The notes: generated by a model from the sequence alone, not told the origin. Counted from the stretch's first letter, positions 26,989 through 39,179 are shown. The stretch is DNA of 64,000 nt from Candidatus Rhodoluna planktonica (GCF_001854225.1 NZ_CP015208.1:1116001-1180000), one strand, 5' to 3'. Numbers and translations are program-made.

Positions 26989-27876
26989 TTAGAGGTTGTT
27001 GTAAACCTCACGCATAAGAGCTGCGGTTTCGCTTGGGGTCTTGCCGACCTTTACACCGCAGGCCTCAAAAGCTTCTTTTTTGGCTTGAGCGGTACCCGCT
27101 GAACCAGAAACAATGGCTCCGGCGTGACCCATGGTCTTGCCCTCTGGCGCAGTGAAACCAGCAACGTAGGCAACAACCGGCTTGGTCACGTGCTCCTTGA
27201 TGTAAGCAGCGGCCTTCTCTTCAGAGTCGCCACCAATTTCACCAATAAGCACGATTGCCTTAGTTTCTGGATCGGCTTCGAACGCGGCCAGTGCATCGAT
27301 GTGGGTGGTGCCAATGACCGGGTCGCCACCGATACCGATTGCGGTTGAGATTCCGATGTCGCGCAGTTCGTACATCATCTGGTAGGTCAGGGTTCCGGAC
27401 TTTGAAACTAGACCAATTGGTCCGGCTCCAGAAATGTCACTCGGAGTGATTCCGGCGTTTGATTTTCCCGGGCTGATAATTCCAGGGCAGTTAGGGCCGA
27501 TTAGACGGGTTTTTTCACCCTTAGCCACGTTGTAAGCCCAGGCTTCAGCCGAGTCGTGAACCGGGATGCCCTCGGTGATTGCAACAGCCAGTGGAATCTG
27601 AGCGTCAATTGCTTCGATCATGGCGGCCTTTGCGAAGGCTGGTGGAACGAAAATAACTGTGACGTTAGCGCCGGTTGCTGCCATTGCCTCAGCAACGGTG
27701 CCGAAAACCGGAAGGTGCTTTCCTTCGACGTCTACGGTCTCGCCTGCTTTACGTGGGTTTACACCACCGACGATGTTTGAGCCACCCAAAAGCATGCGAC
27801 GGGTGTGCTTCATACCTTCGCTACCGGTCATACCCTGAACGATGATTCGAGAGTCTTCGTTTAGAAAAATTGCCAT
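26989..27876 (-). CDS. sucD: Succinyl-CoA synthetase, alpha subunit
   Basis: 295 residues. [14 protein letters not shown] (15-28) is the CoA-binding start, [10 protein letters not shown] is the linker motif, and the phosphorylated histidine lies in [14 protein letters not shown]. With SucC it interconverts succinyl-CoA and succinate with ATP/GTP formation. It starts 28 nt after sucC with GGAAAG upstream of ATG 27876. Confidence 0.96.
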   Translation of the reverse strand: MAIFLNEDSRIIVQGMTGSEGMKHTRRMLLGGSNIVGGVNPRKAGETVDVEGKHLPVFGTVAEAMAATGANVTVIFVPPAFAKAAMIEAIDAQIPLAVAITEGIPVHDSAEAWAYNVAKGEKTRLIGPNCPGIISPGKSNAGITPSDISGAGPIGLVSKSGTLTYQMMYELRDIGISTAIGIGGDPVIGTTHIDALAAFEADPETKAIVLIGEIGGDSEEKAAAYIKEHVTKPVVAYVAGFTAPEGKTMGHAGAIVSGSAGTAQAKKEAFEACGVKVGKTPSETAALMREVYNNL

Positions 27877-27904
27877 TTCTTTTCTTTCCTTTTATCTCTC
27901 GCGC

Positions 27905-29065
27905 TTAGCGGTTGGCTAGTTCTGCAGCCTTGTCGGCGGCAGCATCCATGGTTTCGACGATGGTTACAAGTGGGTGAGCAAACTCGTTGAGGATGTAACG
28001 ACCTTCGAGAACGTTGTTTCCGTCGAGACGCACTACGAGTGGCTTGGTCGCCTTGTCACCGAGAGTCTTTAGAGCACCCACGATTCCGTTGGCAACAGCG
28101 TCACAGGCGGTGATGCCACCAAAGACGTTAACAAAAACACTCTTGACCTGTGGGTCGTTCAAAATTAGGTCGAGGCCGTTAGCCATAACTTCAGCGCTAG
28201 CGCCACCACCGATGTCGAGGAAGTTAGCTGGCTTGACGCCACCGTGCTTTTCACCGGCGTAGGCAACCACGTCTAGGGTCGACATAACTAAACCGGCACC
28301 GTTTCCGATGACACCAACTTCGCCGTCTAGTTTCACGTAGTTCAGATCAAGTGCCTTAGCCTTAGCCTCTAGCGGATCGACCTTGGCAATGCTTACCTCT
28401 TCACGGTCTTGGTGACGGAATTCAGCATTGTCATCGAGGGAAACCTTGCCGTCGAGAGCAAGAATTTGACCGTCTTTGGTCAGAACTAGTGGGTTGACCT
28501 CAACCAAGGTGGTGTCTTCGCTCTTGAAGACATTCCAAAGCTTGACGAATACTGGGGCAACCTTGGCTGCCAATTCATCGTCGAAGCCACCCTGCTTTGC
28601 AATTGAAAGCGCAGTCGCCTCATCAATTCCGTCTAGTGCAGAAACCGGCACTTTGGCCAAAGCATCTGGGCGCTCTACGGCCAGCTGCTCAATTTCCATT
28701 CCACCTTCAACGCTGCATAGCGAAAGGAAGGTGCGGTTTGAGCGGTCAAGCAAAATTGAGAAGTAGAACTCTTTGTCGATTGCGGCACCCTCGGCAATCA
28801 TCACGCGCTTCACGACGTGACCCTTAATGTCTAGGCCGAGAATCTTGCTTGCGGCTTCTTTTGCCTCAGCTGGCGAGTGAACTACCTTCACACCGCCGGC
28901 CTTGCCACGGCCACCAACCTGAACCTGCGCCTTAACCACAACGGTGCCACCAATTTTGGCAGCTGCAGCTTCGGCTTCTTCTGGGGTGTCAGCAATTAGA
29001 CCCTGAAGGACAGGGACTCCGTAGGACTCGAACAAATCGCGAGCTTGGTACTCAAATAAATCCAC
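27905..29065 (-). CDS. sucC: Succinyl-CoA synthetase, beta subunit
   Basis: 386 residues with an ATP-grasp domain (about 1-235; [16 protein letters not shown] is the nucleotide loop) and the CoA-ligase domain ([28 protein letters not shown]). The GTG start at 29065 has GGAAA upstream. It lies 40 nt after uvrD1, continuing the conserved uvrD1-sucC-sucD-perM-purN-purH order. Confidence 0.96.
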   Translation of the reverse strand: MDLFEYQARDLFESYGVPVLQGLIADTPEEAEAAAAKIGGTVVVKAQVQVGGRGKAGGVKVVHSPAEAKEAASKILGLDIKGHVVKRVMIAEGAAIDKEFYFSILLDRSNRTFLSLCSVEGGMEIEQLAVERPDALAKVPVSALDGIDEATALSIAKQGGFDDELAAKVAPVFVKLWNVFKSEDTTLVEVNPLVLTKDGQILALDGKVSLDDNAEFRHQDREEVSIAKVDPLEAKAKALDLNYVKLDGEVGVIGNGAGLVMSTLDVVAYAGEKHGGVKPANFLDIGGGASAEVMANGLDLILNDPQVKSVFVNVFGGITACDAVANGIVGALKTLGDKATKPLVVRLDGNNVLEGRYILNEFAHPLVTIVETMDAAADKAAELANR

Positions 29066-29105
29066 TTTGATTTCCGTTCAAAAAGTAGCGGGCAACCCTC
29101 TAAGT

Positions 29106-31394
29106 CTAGAGCTTTTCGATTGGTGCGACCTTCACCAACAAACGCTTCTTTCCGGCTGAACCGAAGTGAATTTCAGCGGTCTGCTTGGCGCCCTCGCCGG
29201 CTACTGCGATGACTTTTCCTCGGCCGAAGTCGGCATGCTCAACCTGATCACCAACGGCCAGCTGCAGCCCCTCGTTGTTTCGCACCGAAGAAATGGCACC
29301 CTTCCATTCGGTCTTTGGTTTGTTGCTTGGCGTGCCGCCATAACCAGAGGATGCCGATGCCGGTTGGCTGCGATAACTCTGCGATTCGGCGATTGACGGC
29401 CGATACTGCGGCAACCCGCGCCCGGCACCAGATTCACGCCAGTCGATGAGGCTGGCTGGGATTTCTTGCAGGAACCGACTTGGGATAGACCCCTCGGTGT
29501 CGCCGTAGGTGGTTCTAGACATTGCCAGGCTAAGGTGCAATTTCTTGCGAGCTCGAGTGATGCCCACGTAAAAGAGGCGTCGCTCTTCAGCCATTCCGCC
29601 CGGAACTAAGAACGACATCCGGTGTGGCAGCAGTCCTTCTTCGATGCCAGCCAAGAAAACCGCATCGTATTCAAGACCTTTGGCGGTGTGCAAAGTCATC
29701 AGCGAAACCGTACCCGATTCGTCATCGATGTCGTCTGCGGCAGCAACTAAAGCGACCTCGTTTAGGAAATCGGTTAGATTGCCATCGGGGTTGTTGCGCT
29801 GGAATTCACGAGCAACCGAGACCAACTCTTCGAGGTTTTCGACCCTGGCTTCGTCTTGAGGATCGCGACTGGTCTTCAAACTTTCGAGGTAACCCGACTT
29901 TTCGAGCACCGAGCGCAAAATTGCATCCACGCTGTCGGTTTCGATTGCCAACTGGGCCTGCTGCAAAAGCTCGGCAAGTTGCTTGATAGCGGTAGTGATT
30001 TTTGGGCCGAAAGATAGTTGATCAACCTCGGCCAATGCCTGACGAATTGACAGGCCATTTTTCGAAGCAAAACTTGCCAGCTGGGTTTCGGTGGCATCAC
30101 CGATGCCGCGCTTAGGAACATTCAAAATTCGCCGTGTGGCTAAATCGTCACGGTCGTTGGCGATAGCCACCAGGTAGGCCATGGCATCTTTAATTTCTTG
30201 CCGCTCGTAGAACTTTGTGCCACCGACGACTCGGTAAGGCAAGGCGCTGCGGATAAAAATATCTTCTAGTGCGCGGGTCTGCGAGTTGGTTCGATACATC
30301 ACCGAAATGTCGCGATAGGCAATGCCTGATGCGTGCAGGGCATCGATTTCATCAGCGATGAACTGGGCCTCATCATGTGCTGAATAGCCGGTGTAGCCAA
30401 CAATTTTTTCGCCGTCACCCTCTGCTGTCCAGAGATTCTTGGCTGGGCGATCAAAGTTGTTTGAAATTACCGCGTTTGCCGCAGACAAGATGTTTTGCGT
30501 TGAGCGATAGTTTTGCTCGAGCAAAATTGTGGTGGCATTTTTGAAGTCTTTTTCAAACTCGGTGATGTTGCGAATGTCGGCCCCGCGGAAAGCATAAATC
30601 GACTGATCTGAATCACCGACGACCGTAAGCGAAGCTTTGGCCGCAAGCTCTTTGATGAGCGCATACTGCGCGTGATTCGTGTCTTGATATTCGTCAACCA
30701 AGATGTGTCGAAACTTATTTTGATACTGCTCGAGCACATCTGGGAAGGCACGGAAAAGGTGCACCGTTTCACTAATTAGGTCATCAAAATCGAAGGCGTT
30801 GTTTCGACGAAGTTCAGCCTGATAACTGGTAAATATTTCGGCAATGACCCGAGCAGCAGGGTCGCTCTGATCAATATTGCGTGCGTAGCTTTCAGCATCG
30901 GCAAGTTCATTTTTAGCATTCGAAATGATTGATGCAACGGCCGCCGGGGTGAGCTTGTGAATGTCGGCAGCGGTATCGCGGATTAACCGCTTAAGAATTG
31001 CTCTAGTGTCGCCAGAATCGTAGATGGTGAAATTAGCATCGTGACCAAGACGTGCGCTTTCACGGCGAAGAATTTGGACGCAGGCCGAGTGAAAAGTTTT
31101 TATCCACATGCCGTCGGCGGCTTCGCCCAGCAAATGTTGTACACGCTCACGCATTTCTGCGGCAGCCTTATTGGTGAAGGTAATTGCCAAAATTTGGGAT
31201 GGCCACGCCTCTTTTTTTGCCAATAGATGTGCGATGCGGTGAGTTAGCACCCTGGTCTTGCCAGAGCCTGCACCGGCAACGATTAGCAGTGCCGGCCCAC
31301 GGTACTCTACGGCCGCTCGCTGCTGCGGATTGAGCCCAGCAACCAATTGTTCGGTGGTGTCAAAATTGCTGGAGAAAAGATCGAACTCAGTCAT
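29106..31394 (-). CDS. pcrA: ATP-dependent DNA helicase UvrD/PcrA
   Basis: 762 residues, superfamily 1A. The Q-motif LNPQQRAAVEY, Walker A AGAGSGKTRVLTHRIA, Walker B DEYQDTNHAQY, motif III GDSDQSIYAFRGAD, and VSLMTLHTAKGLEYDAVFLAG are all present. The C-terminal 50 residues (GDQVEHADFGRGKV) form the Tudor-like domain that contacts RNA polymerase. In mycobacteria the gene at this place is uvrD1. It works in nucleotide-excision repair and in removing replication-transcription conflicts. Confidence 0.95.
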   Translation of the reverse strand: MTEFDLFSSNFDTTEQLVAGLNPQQRAAVEYRGPALLIVAGAGSGKTRVLTHRIAHLLAKKEAWPSQILAITFTNKAAAEMRERVQHLLGEAADGMWIKTFHSACVQILRRESARLGHDANFTIYDSGDTRAILKRLIRDTAADIHKLTPAAVASIISNAKNELADAESYARNIDQSDPAARVIAEIFTSYQAELRRNNAFDFDDLISETVHLFRAFPDVLEQYQNKFRHILVDEYQDTNHAQYALIKELAAKASLTVVGDSDQSIYAFRGADIRNITEFEKDFKNATTILLEQNYRSTQNILSAANAVISNNFDRPAKNLWTAEGDGEKIVGYTGYSAHDEAQFIADEIDALHASGIAYRDISVMYRTNSQTRALEDIFIRSALPYRVVGGTKFYERQEIKDAMAYLVAIANDRDDLATRRILNVPKRGIGDATETQLASFASKNGLSIRQALAEVDQLSFGPKITTAIKQLAELLQQAQLAIETDSVDAILRSVLEKSGYLESLKTSRDPQDEARVENLEELVSVAREFQRNNPDGNLTDFLNEVALVAAADDIDDESGTVSLMTLHTAKGLEYDAVFLAGIEEGLLPHRMSFLVPGGMAEERRLFYVGITRARKKLHLSLAMSRTTYGDTEGSIPSRFLQEIPASLIDWRESGAGRGLPQYRPSIAESQSYRSQPASASSGYGGTPSNKPKTEWKGAISSVRNNEGLQLAVGDQVEHADFGRGKVIAVAGEGAKQTAEIHFGSAGKKRLLVKVAPIEKL

Positions 31395-31406
31395 AACCGA
31401 GAAAGC

Positions 31407-32288
31407 CTAAGCCAAACCTGAGAGAAGTTCGTGCAGCAAATCAGGCTGATCGGCAAAGATGCCGTCGACGCTCAGGTTCACAAACTGCATAAGGTACTCT
31501 TCAACGCTGCGCTCTGCTTTTTCTACCTGAGCGGTCCAGGTATAAATCAGAAGTCTACGCTTTCTGGCCGCAGCAACAATCTCAGGGGTCAGCAACTCAA
31601 AATTGAAGCTGATGCCGTCGACTTTGCTGGCGACGTCGTCAAGAAATTCATCCATCGTGATTTCAATGGGCATACCCCAGGTATCAACCAAGAAAACATA
31701 TTTGTGTGGGCCGGCGATTCGATTTTTGAGTTCGATCGTTATGTCAAGGTTAAAACTCTCAAAAACAAATTCGATATCGCGCTCACGCCAATTGCTCTCA
31801 TCAATCGCGGTCTTTAGCGCACCAACCATGTCAAAACCGAGAGCGGCAAAATGGGCACCGTGTTTGACCTCGATGATTAGTTTTCGGTTGGTCACAAAGT
31901 CGGCAGCCAGCAACTCTTCGATTGTGGGAATTTCGAATTGACCATCAAACTTGGCGCTGCCCGGCCGTTCGTCAGGAATGCGCTCAATTGCCTTGAGCGT
32001 CTTGATCTCTTCGAGGGTGAAGTCTTCGCTAAACCAGCCGGCCACAGGCCAGTGCCCGTACATTTTTATTTCTTTGAATCGATCGGCAAACTCAGCGTGC
32101 TCGGTGACGTTGGTGCTGTGCGAAAGTTCGTTTTCATGGCGAATAATAAGGCGATGATCTTTGGTTGGTACCAGATCACACTCGACTGCCACAGCACCCT
32201 GATCGAACGCCAGCTTGAAAGCCTCTAGGGTGTTTTCAGGTCGATAACCGGATGCTCCGCGATGGCCAAAAACCTCAGGCTTAGTCAT
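31407..32288 (-). CDS. Glycerophosphodiester phosphodiesterase
   Basis: 293 residues. GHRGASGYRPENTLEAF near the N-terminus contains the catalytic histidine and metal ligands, followed by VECDLVPTKDHRLIIRHE with the second histidine; the rest is a TIM barrel. It hydrolyses glycerophosphodiesters from lipid turnover to glycerol-3-phosphate and an alcohol. There is no signal peptide, so it is cytoplasmic like UgpQ. It lies between guaA (25 nt) and pcrA (12 nt) in the minus-strand block. Confidence 0.92.
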   Translation of the reverse strand: MTKPEVFGHRGASGYRPENTLEAFKLAFDQGAVAVECDLVPTKDHRLIIRHENELSHSTNVTEHAEFADRFKEIKMYGHWPVAGWFSEDFTLEEIKTLKAIERIPDERPGSAKFDGQFEIPTIEELLAADFVTNRKLIIEVKHGAHFAALGFDMVGALKTAIDESNWRERDIEFVFESFNLDITIELKNRIAGPHKYVFLVDTWGMPIEITMDEFLDDVASKVDGISFNFELLTPEIVAAARKRRLLIYTWTAQVEKAERSVEEYLMQFVNLSVDGIFADQPDLLHELLSGLA

Positions 32289-32313
32289 TTGTTGTCAACC
32301 TTGCCCAAACCCG

Positions 32314-33870
32314 TTATTCCCACTCAATTGTGCCGGGCGGCTTAGAAGTTACGTCAAGAACTACGCGATTCACGCCGGCGACTTCATTGGTGATTCGGTT
32401 CGAGATCTTGGCCAGCAAGTCGTAAGGCAAGCGCGACCAGTCTGCGGTCATGGCATCTTCTGAAGAAACTGGACGAAGCACAATTGGGTGACCGTAGGTG
32501 CGACCATCGCCCTGAACGCCGACTGAGCGCACATCGGCAAGAAGAACAACCGGGCACTGCCAGATTTCGCCATCAAGGCCAGCTGCAGAAAGTTCGTGAC
32601 GAACAATGGCGTCAGCCTGTCGCAGCAGGTCTAGGCGCTCTTTGTTGATCTCACCGACAATTCGAATTCCCAAACCAGGGCCCGGGAACGGCTGTCGTTG
32701 AACAATTTCGTGTGGCAGCCCAAGTTCGGCACCGATGGCGCGAACCTCATCTTTGAAAAGGGTGCGCAGCGGTTCGACCAATTCAAAGTCGAGGTCGTCA
32801 GGTAGGCCACCGACGTTGTGGTGACTCTTGATGCCTGCAGTCACGCCACCACCCGATTCAACAACATCTGGGTAAAGGGTTCCTTGAACCAAGAATTTAA
32901 TGGGCCGGTTGTCGGCTTTGGCCTCGGCAATGAGTGCTGCCTGTGCCTCTTCGAAGGTGCGAATAAATTCACGGCCGATAATCTTGCGTTTGGTTTCTGG
33001 GTCGCTGACCCCGGCCAGTGCATCCAAGAATTTTTTCTCGGCGTCAACAACTACTAGGCGAATGCCGGTAGCGGCGACATAATCTCGTTCGACCTGTTCG
33101 GCCTCACCCTCGCGAAGCAGGCCATGATTCACGAAAACACAGACCAGTTGATCGCCGACTGCCTTGTGCACCAAAGCCGCAGCAACGGCAGAATCGACAC
33201 CGCCGGAAAGGCCGCAGATTACGCGGGAATCGCCAACCTGAGCGCGAATTTTTTCAACCTGCTCAGCAATCACATTTCCTGAATTCCAGGTTGGTTCAAT
33301 GCCGGCGGCAGTCCAGAGAAAGTTCTCTAAAACCCTCTGGCCAAATTGCGAATGCTTCACCTCAGGGTGCCACTGCACGCCGTAAATCTTCTTTTCAGGA
33401 TTGGCAAATGCAGCCACCGGTGTGGTGTCGGTGGATGCCAAGACCTCAAAGCCGGCCGGAGCTTCCATCACCTGGTCGCCGTGGCTCATCCAGCAAATTT
33501 GATCTGCCGGTTGACCCGCAAGAATCTGACCCTCGGCTTTGACTCTAAGCTCAGTTGCTCCGTATTCACGTTTTCCGGTGGCATCGACTCGACCGCCCAA
33601 AGCATTGGCTAGGGTTTGAAAGCCGTAGCAAATTCCGAGCACCGGGATGCCCAGCTCGAGAATGCCCTGATCGAGCTGTGGCGAGCCCGGTTCGTAAACC
33701 GAGGATGGCCCACCCGAAAGAATGATGGCTAGCGGTTGCTTAGCAGCCACCTCAGCGGCGGTGATGTTGTGGTGCACAATTTCGGAGTAAACGTTAGCCT
33801 CACGCACGCGGCGGGCGATAAGTTGAGCGTATTGTGCGCCGAAGTCGACGACTAAAACTGGGCGGTTAAT
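32314..33870 (-). CDS. guaA: GMP synthase (glutamine-hydrolysing), probable ATT start
   Basis: 518 residues if translation starts at ATT 33870. The family N-terminus ([19 protein letters not shown]) is fully encoded, but there is no ATG, GTG or TTG upstream of GTG 33807, and a TGA lies in frame two codons before the ATT. GAGGTG lies 4 nt before it. The glutaminase domain has C81 in LGICYG and H168/E170 in WHPEV; the ATP pyrophosphatase has SGGVDS (222-227); the dimer domain ends [10 protein letters not shown]. It makes GMP from XMP. The start overlaps the DUF3817 stop by five bases. Confidence 0.94.
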   Translation of the reverse strand: MNRPVLVVDFGAQYAQLIARRVREANVYSEIVHHNITAAEVAAKQPLAIILSGGPSSVYEPGSPQLDQGILELGIPVLGICYGFQTLANALGGRVDATGKREYGATELRVKAEGQILAGQPADQICWMSHGDQVMEAPAGFEVLASTDTTPVAAFANPEKKIYGVQWHPEVKHSQFGQRVLENFLWTAAGIEPTWNSGNVIAEQVEKIRAQVGDSRVICGLSGGVDSAVAAALVHKAVGDQLVCVFVNHGLLREGEAEQVERDYVAATGIRLVVVDAEKKFLDALAGVSDPETKRKIIGREFIRTFEEAQAALIAEAKADNRPIKFLVQGTLYPDVVESGGGVTAGIKSHHNVGGLPDDLDFELVEPLRTLFKDEVRAIGAELGLPHEIVQRQPFPGPGLGIRIVGEINKERLDLLRQADAIVRHELSAAGLDGEIWQCPVVLLADVRSVGVQGDGRTYGHPIVLRPVSSEDAMTADWSRLPYDLLAKISNRITNEVAGVNRVVLDVTSKPPGTIEWE

Positions 33871-34306
33871 TTTTCACCTCGGTACTGTCGAGTTCGACCA
33901 AGGCGAGTTTTGAATAGCGACGCTCGGTGACAAACGAAAGAAATGGAACCACACCGCCGGCAGCGATGATCAAAAAGCGCAAGAAATTCCAGCGGAACAG
34001 TGTCCAGATGCGGAAGTCGGCAAACAGGTAGGCAACGTAGAGCCAGCCGTGAACAATCAGAATTGCAACGGTCAGATTAAGACCGGTGGTCGGCAAGCCG
34101 GTTGCAACATCGTCGATGTAAACCACCGGTTCTAGGGTGACTAAGCCGTTTGGCCCAAAAGCCCAAAGTTCCAGGCCGATAAGGCGACGAAGGCCCCAGG
34201 TGATCATCACCGACAGCAAGGCAAAACCGGTGATGTACGAGGTTATTTGAAAAAACTTCAGAGCCGAGCGCTTAGCTGCGGTTTGAGTTTGTTGGGCTGT
34301 CGGCAT
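33866..34306 (-). CDS. DUF3817 membrane protein
   Basis: 146 residues with about three membrane helices. The histidine-containing [10 protein letters not shown] in the second helix and the TSYITG first helix match the DUF3817 family, which often sits beside guaA or guaB in Actinobacteria. The function is unknown. ATG 34306 has no Shine-Dalgarno, but TAGAAT is 6 nt upstream, overlapping the last codons and stop of the SURF1 gene. Confidence 0.78.
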   Translation of the reverse strand: MPTAQQTQTAAKRSALKFFQITSYITGFALLSVMITWGLRRLIGLELWAFGPNGLVTLEPVVYIDDVATGLPTTGLNLTVAILIVHGWLYVAYLFADFRIWTLFRWNFLRFLIIAAGGVVPFLSFVTERRYSKLALVELDSTEVKN

Positions 34307-34310
34307 GGGC

Positions 34311-35033
34311 CTATTCTACCGACTCACTCTGCAGGCGAATCTGCTCATCGCGCACCAAACGCCACCAGAGGAATACCGCAAAGACCGCAAAAACTACCCA
34401 TTCGACAAAGTAGAAAAGACTTAGCCAGTTAATCGAATCTGCCTCGATGGCAAATTTAATAGCGGTGAGTTTGGGATGCGCCAACTGCTCGTCGTCACAG
34501 CCGCAAGAAACCTGAGCCCACGGATTTGATTCAAGTGCCAGCGGTTTTTCGGGTGAGTAAAGATTAACCAATTGAGCTGGCGAAAATGTCTGCAGCAACA
34601 TGGGCTCATTGAAGTCGGTTGGCTGAGGGGCTTCGGCGGCAAGTTCGACCACGGTTCGAGGCAGAAATGCTTGCGGTTGAATGGAATCACGAAGATCAGC
34701 CAAAACTTCTTTGCCGACCGACAAATCAGCAACCCAACCTAAAGCTAGCGCGAACGATTTTCCATTTTCATCGTACGCTCTTGCGCTTACCCAGTAGCCA
34801 CTGACCCCAGCCTGATTTCGGTTGGCAATTAAGTAGCCCGTTTGGGTGTCGAGCATTAAGTTTTGCTCAGCCCCGTAGACAACCTCTTGAGATTGATTTT
34901 TGGTAAACGAACGCTCCAGTTGCCACTGTCCAAAAGCAGCAAAAATTGCAGCGACCAGCAGTGACAGCAACAGGGCGCCAATCCATTTCGGGCGCACCGC
35001 CAACTGAAAAAAACTTGGCGCTGGTTTAGGCAT
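34311..35033 (-). CDS. SURF1-family cytochrome oxidase assembly protein
   Basis: 240 residues with the SURF1 topology: one N-terminal helix (about 17-38) followed by FGQWQLERS, an extracytoplasmic domain, and a C-terminal helix (about 200-220) followed by a short basic tail. SURF1 proteins help insert haem a into cytochrome c oxidase, implying an aa3-type terminal oxidase. The gene lies between guaB3 and DUF3817, as in many Microbacteriaceae. Confidence 0.85.
   Translation of the reverse strand: MPKPAPSFFQLAVRPKWIGALLLSLLVAAIFAAFGQWQLERSFTKNQSQEVVYGAEQNLMLDTQTGYLIANRNQAGVSGYWVSARAYDENGKSFALALGWVADLSVGKEVLADLRDSIQPQAFLPRTVVELAAEAPQPTDFNEPMLLQTFSPAQLVNLYSPEKPLALESNPWAQVSCGCDDEQLAHPKLTAIKFAIEADSINWLSLFYFVEWVVFAVFAVFLWWRLVRDEQIRLQSESVE
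34313..34318 (-). promoter_or_regulatory. Leaderless -10 for the DUF3817 gene
   Basis: TAGAAT on the minus strand, formed by the last two codons and the first stop base of the SURF1 gene; ATG 34306 follows after 6 nt. Confidence 0.42.
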
Positions 35034-35047
35034 CTGAGGTTCTTTGC

Positions 35048-36166
35048 TTAGGCGTGATACGGAGCAACTACGACTTCAACACGCTGAAACTCTTTGACAT
35101 CTGAGTAACCCGTAGTTGCCATGGCTCGACGAAGTGCGCCGATGAGGTTAGTGGTTCCTTCGGCAGAAGAAGATGGACCAAGCAATATTTGCTCGAGGGT
35201 ACCGTCGGTGCCTACCTGAACGCGATTGCCTCGCGGAAGCTCTTGGTTGAACGCTTCTTGACCCCAGTGCCAGCCGCGCCCCGGTGCTTCTTCGGCCCGC
35301 GCCAAAACAGAACCGAGCATAACTGCGTCAGCACCGACCGCGATGGCCTTAACTATGTCGCCCGATGTTCCCAGGCCACCATCTGCGATGACGTGCACAT
35401 AGCGGCCACCAGATTCATCCATGTAATCGCGGCGAGCGCCGGCAACGTCAGCCACTGCAGTAGCCATCGGTGCGTGAATGCCCAAAACTTTTCGGGTGGT
35501 TGATGCGGCACCGCCACCGAAACCAACCAAGACACCGGCAGCACCGGTGCGCATCAGGTGCAGGGCCGCGGTGTAGTTTGAAGCACCGCCAACGATTACC
35601 GGAACATCGAGTCGGTAAATGAATTCTTTGAGGTTCAGCGAATCGCTAGTTTTCGAAACGTGTTCGGCCGAAACGTTGGTTCCGCGAATTACGAACAGGT
35701 CAACACCAGCCTTGATTACGGTTTCGCTGAATTGAGCAGCTCGCTGTGGCGACAATGCACCGGCAACGGTAACCCCGGCAGCACGAATTTGAGCAATGCG
35801 GTCGCGAATCAGCTCTGGCTTAATCGGAGCCGAATAAATTTCCTGCATTCGCCTGGTCGCCTGCGCCGTTGGCAAGCTGGCAATCTCGTTTAGTTGCTGA
35901 GTTGGGTCGTCATAACGAGTCCAGAGGCCTTCAAGGTCAAGAACTCCCAGACCGCCTAGTTGTCCAATCTTGATTGCGGTCTCTGGAGAAACTACCGAGT
36001 CCATCGGTGCGCCCAGTACCGGCAAAGCAAATTCGTAGGCGTCGATTTTCCAACCGGTGCTGACGTCTTTCGGATCACGAGTACGACGAGATGGCACTAC
36101 CGCCACGTCGTCAAATGCCCAGGCACGCGTTCCGCGTTTGCCGCGGCCGATTTCAATTTCGGTCAT
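35048..36166 (-). CDS. guaB3: GuaB3-family IMP dehydrogenase-related protein
   Basis: 372 residues, an IMPDH/GMP reductase-type TIM barrel without the CBS pair. It begins EIGRGKRGTRAWAFDDVAVVPSRRTRDP, typical of the actinobacterial GuaB3 family. The IMPDH active-site cysteine loop (GSICTTR) is absent here. Its role has been uncertain; some members are reported to act as GMP reductases. It starts 14 nt after guaB with AAGGA upstream of ATG 36166. Confidence 0.9.
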   Translation of the reverse strand: MTEIEIGRGKRGTRAWAFDDVAVVPSRRTRDPKDVSTGWKIDAYEFALPVLGAPMDSVVSPETAIKIGQLGGLGVLDLEGLWTRYDDPTQQLNEIASLPTAQATRRMQEIYSAPIKPELIRDRIAQIRAAGVTVAGALSPQRAAQFSETVIKAGVDLFVIRGTNVSAEHVSKTSDSLNLKEFIYRLDVPVIVGGASNYTAALHLMRTGAAGVLVGFGGGAASTTRKVLGIHAPMATAVADVAGARRDYMDESGGRYVHVIADGGLGTSGDIVKAIAVGADAVMLGSVLARAEEAPGRGWHWGQEAFNQELPRGNRVQVGTDGTLEQILLGPSSSAEGTTNLIGALRRAMATTGYSDVKEFQRVEVVVAPYHA

Positions 36167-36180
36167 GAAGATCCTTTGGT

Positions 36181-37755
<1,575 letters not shown>

Positions 37756-37874
37756 GTAACAATCCGCCGATAACCTTGCTTTCAGTTGGTACTGATATTG
37801 GCTGAATGAGTGTATTGTCAGTAGGCGAAAGTGCGATGGCGCTGCTTTGCGTCATCCTATAGACGGAGGTTGGT

Positions 37875-39179
37875 TTGATCCAGCTCAATATTGGCGTAAG
37901 GCGCCATATAGCCCTGGTACTGGGCGCTCTTTCAGTACTCGTTGGCCTCTTGCTCAGCCCTATGGCTGCGGTGGCCGATGAAACTCCTGCACCGACAGAT
38001 GAACCAACGAGTTCGTTGGTAATCAAAGGAAAAGTCAAAAACGAAGGTGTTGGCGTCGAAGGAATCATCCTGAAAGTTTCAGGTAATGGTTTCTCCGGTG
38101 AAGCGTCCACAGACGCCGAGGGTAACTGGACTCTATCGGTGCCCACCAAGGGAATTTACGACGTTGAAATTCAACTCGACTCACTCCCTGAAGGTGTCGG
38201 ACTGCGTGACCCAGAAACAACCGTTCGTCAGGCCGACTTGAGCATGGTTGAGTCTGCCTCGGTATTGTTTCCGTTAGGCGTTGACACCCGTGTCGAGCAG
38301 GCATTCGGCGATCAACTTGCCATCCGTCTTTTTGCTGGCTTGAACCTGGGCTTGCTACTTGCAATCGCCGCTATCGGTATTTCGCTAATTTTTGGTACTA
38401 CCGGTCTGAACAACTTTGCCCACGGTGAAATGGTCACCGTTGGTGCTCTTTTCACCTGGTTGTTTTACACGGTGCTGGGCTGGCCACTACTGGTCTCGGC
38501 CGCGGTGACAATCCTTATCGGGGCATTCGTTGGCTGGGGTCAGAATGCTGCCATCTGGCGTCCACTGCGTAAGCGTCGCCTGGGCCTAAACCAAATGATG
38601 ATTGTCTCTATCGGTTTCGCAATTGTGGCACGCTACATTTTGCTGCTTTTCTTTGATGGTGACACCAAGGGAATTGGTACCGATAACAACATCATTGAGA
38701 TCGGCCCGATCAAGACCACGGCAACTTCGCTAACCTCAATGGCAGTCGCAGCAGTTGCTCTGGCTGCAGTGGCTATCTTCCTAACGCGAACTCGCTTGGG
38801 TAAGGCAACGCGTGCCGTAAGCGACAACTCATCTTTGGCGGCATCAACCGGTATCGATGTCGAAAACATCATTCGCATCGTCTGGATCATGGCCGGAGCA
38901 CTCACTGCTCTAGCCGGTATCCTTTACGGTTTGCAGTTCCAGGCAAACTGGCTCACCGGTTTCCAAATCTTGCTGTTGCTATTCGCGGCCGTCACCCTAG
39001 GTGGTTTAGGTACCGCACTGGGTGCAACGGTGGGTGCGCTAATCATCGGTATGGTGGTCGAACTCTCAACACTGGTTCTTCCAGCAGACCTCAAATATGC
39101 AGCGTCACTGCTGATTTTGATCGTTGTGCTTATGGTTCGCCCTCAAGGCGTACTTGGTAAAAAGCAGAGAATCGGCTAG
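37875..39179 (+). CDS. livH: Branched-chain amino-acid type ABC permease with N-terminal extracytoplasmic domain
   Basis: 434 residues from TTG 37875, with GGAGGT just upstream. The first 35 residues form a signal peptide (cleavage near AVA-DE). Residues about 46-125 look like a carboxypeptidase-regulatory/Ig-like beta-sandwich (IKGKVKNEGVGVEGI.. STDAEGNWTLSVPTKG), then the LivH permease begins near 145, with the family motif NNFAHGEMVTVGA. Standard LivH is about 290-310 residues and lacks this ectodomain. It may dock the binding protein or the wall. First gene of livHMGF. Confidence 0.83.
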   Translation: MIQLNIGVRRHIALVLGALSVLVGLLLSPMAAVADETPAPTDEPTSSLVIKGKVKNEGVGVEGIILKVSGNGFSGEASTDAEGNWTLSVPTKGIYDVEIQLDSLPEGVGLRDPETTVRQADLSMVESASVLFPLGVDTRVEQAFGDQLAIRLFAGLNLGLLLAIAAIGISLIFGTTGLNNFAHGEMVTVGALFTWLFYTVLGWPLLVSAAVTILIGAFVGWGQNAAIWRPLRKRRLGLNQMMIVSIGFAIVARYILLLFFDGDTKGIGTDNNIIEIGPIKTTATSLTSMAVAAVALAAVAIFLTRTRLGKATRAVSDNSSLAASTGIDVENIIRIVWIMAGALTALAGILYGLQFQANWLTGFQILLLLFAAVTLGGLGTALGATVGALIIGMVVELSTLVLPADLKYAASLLILIVVLMVRPQGVLGKKQRIG

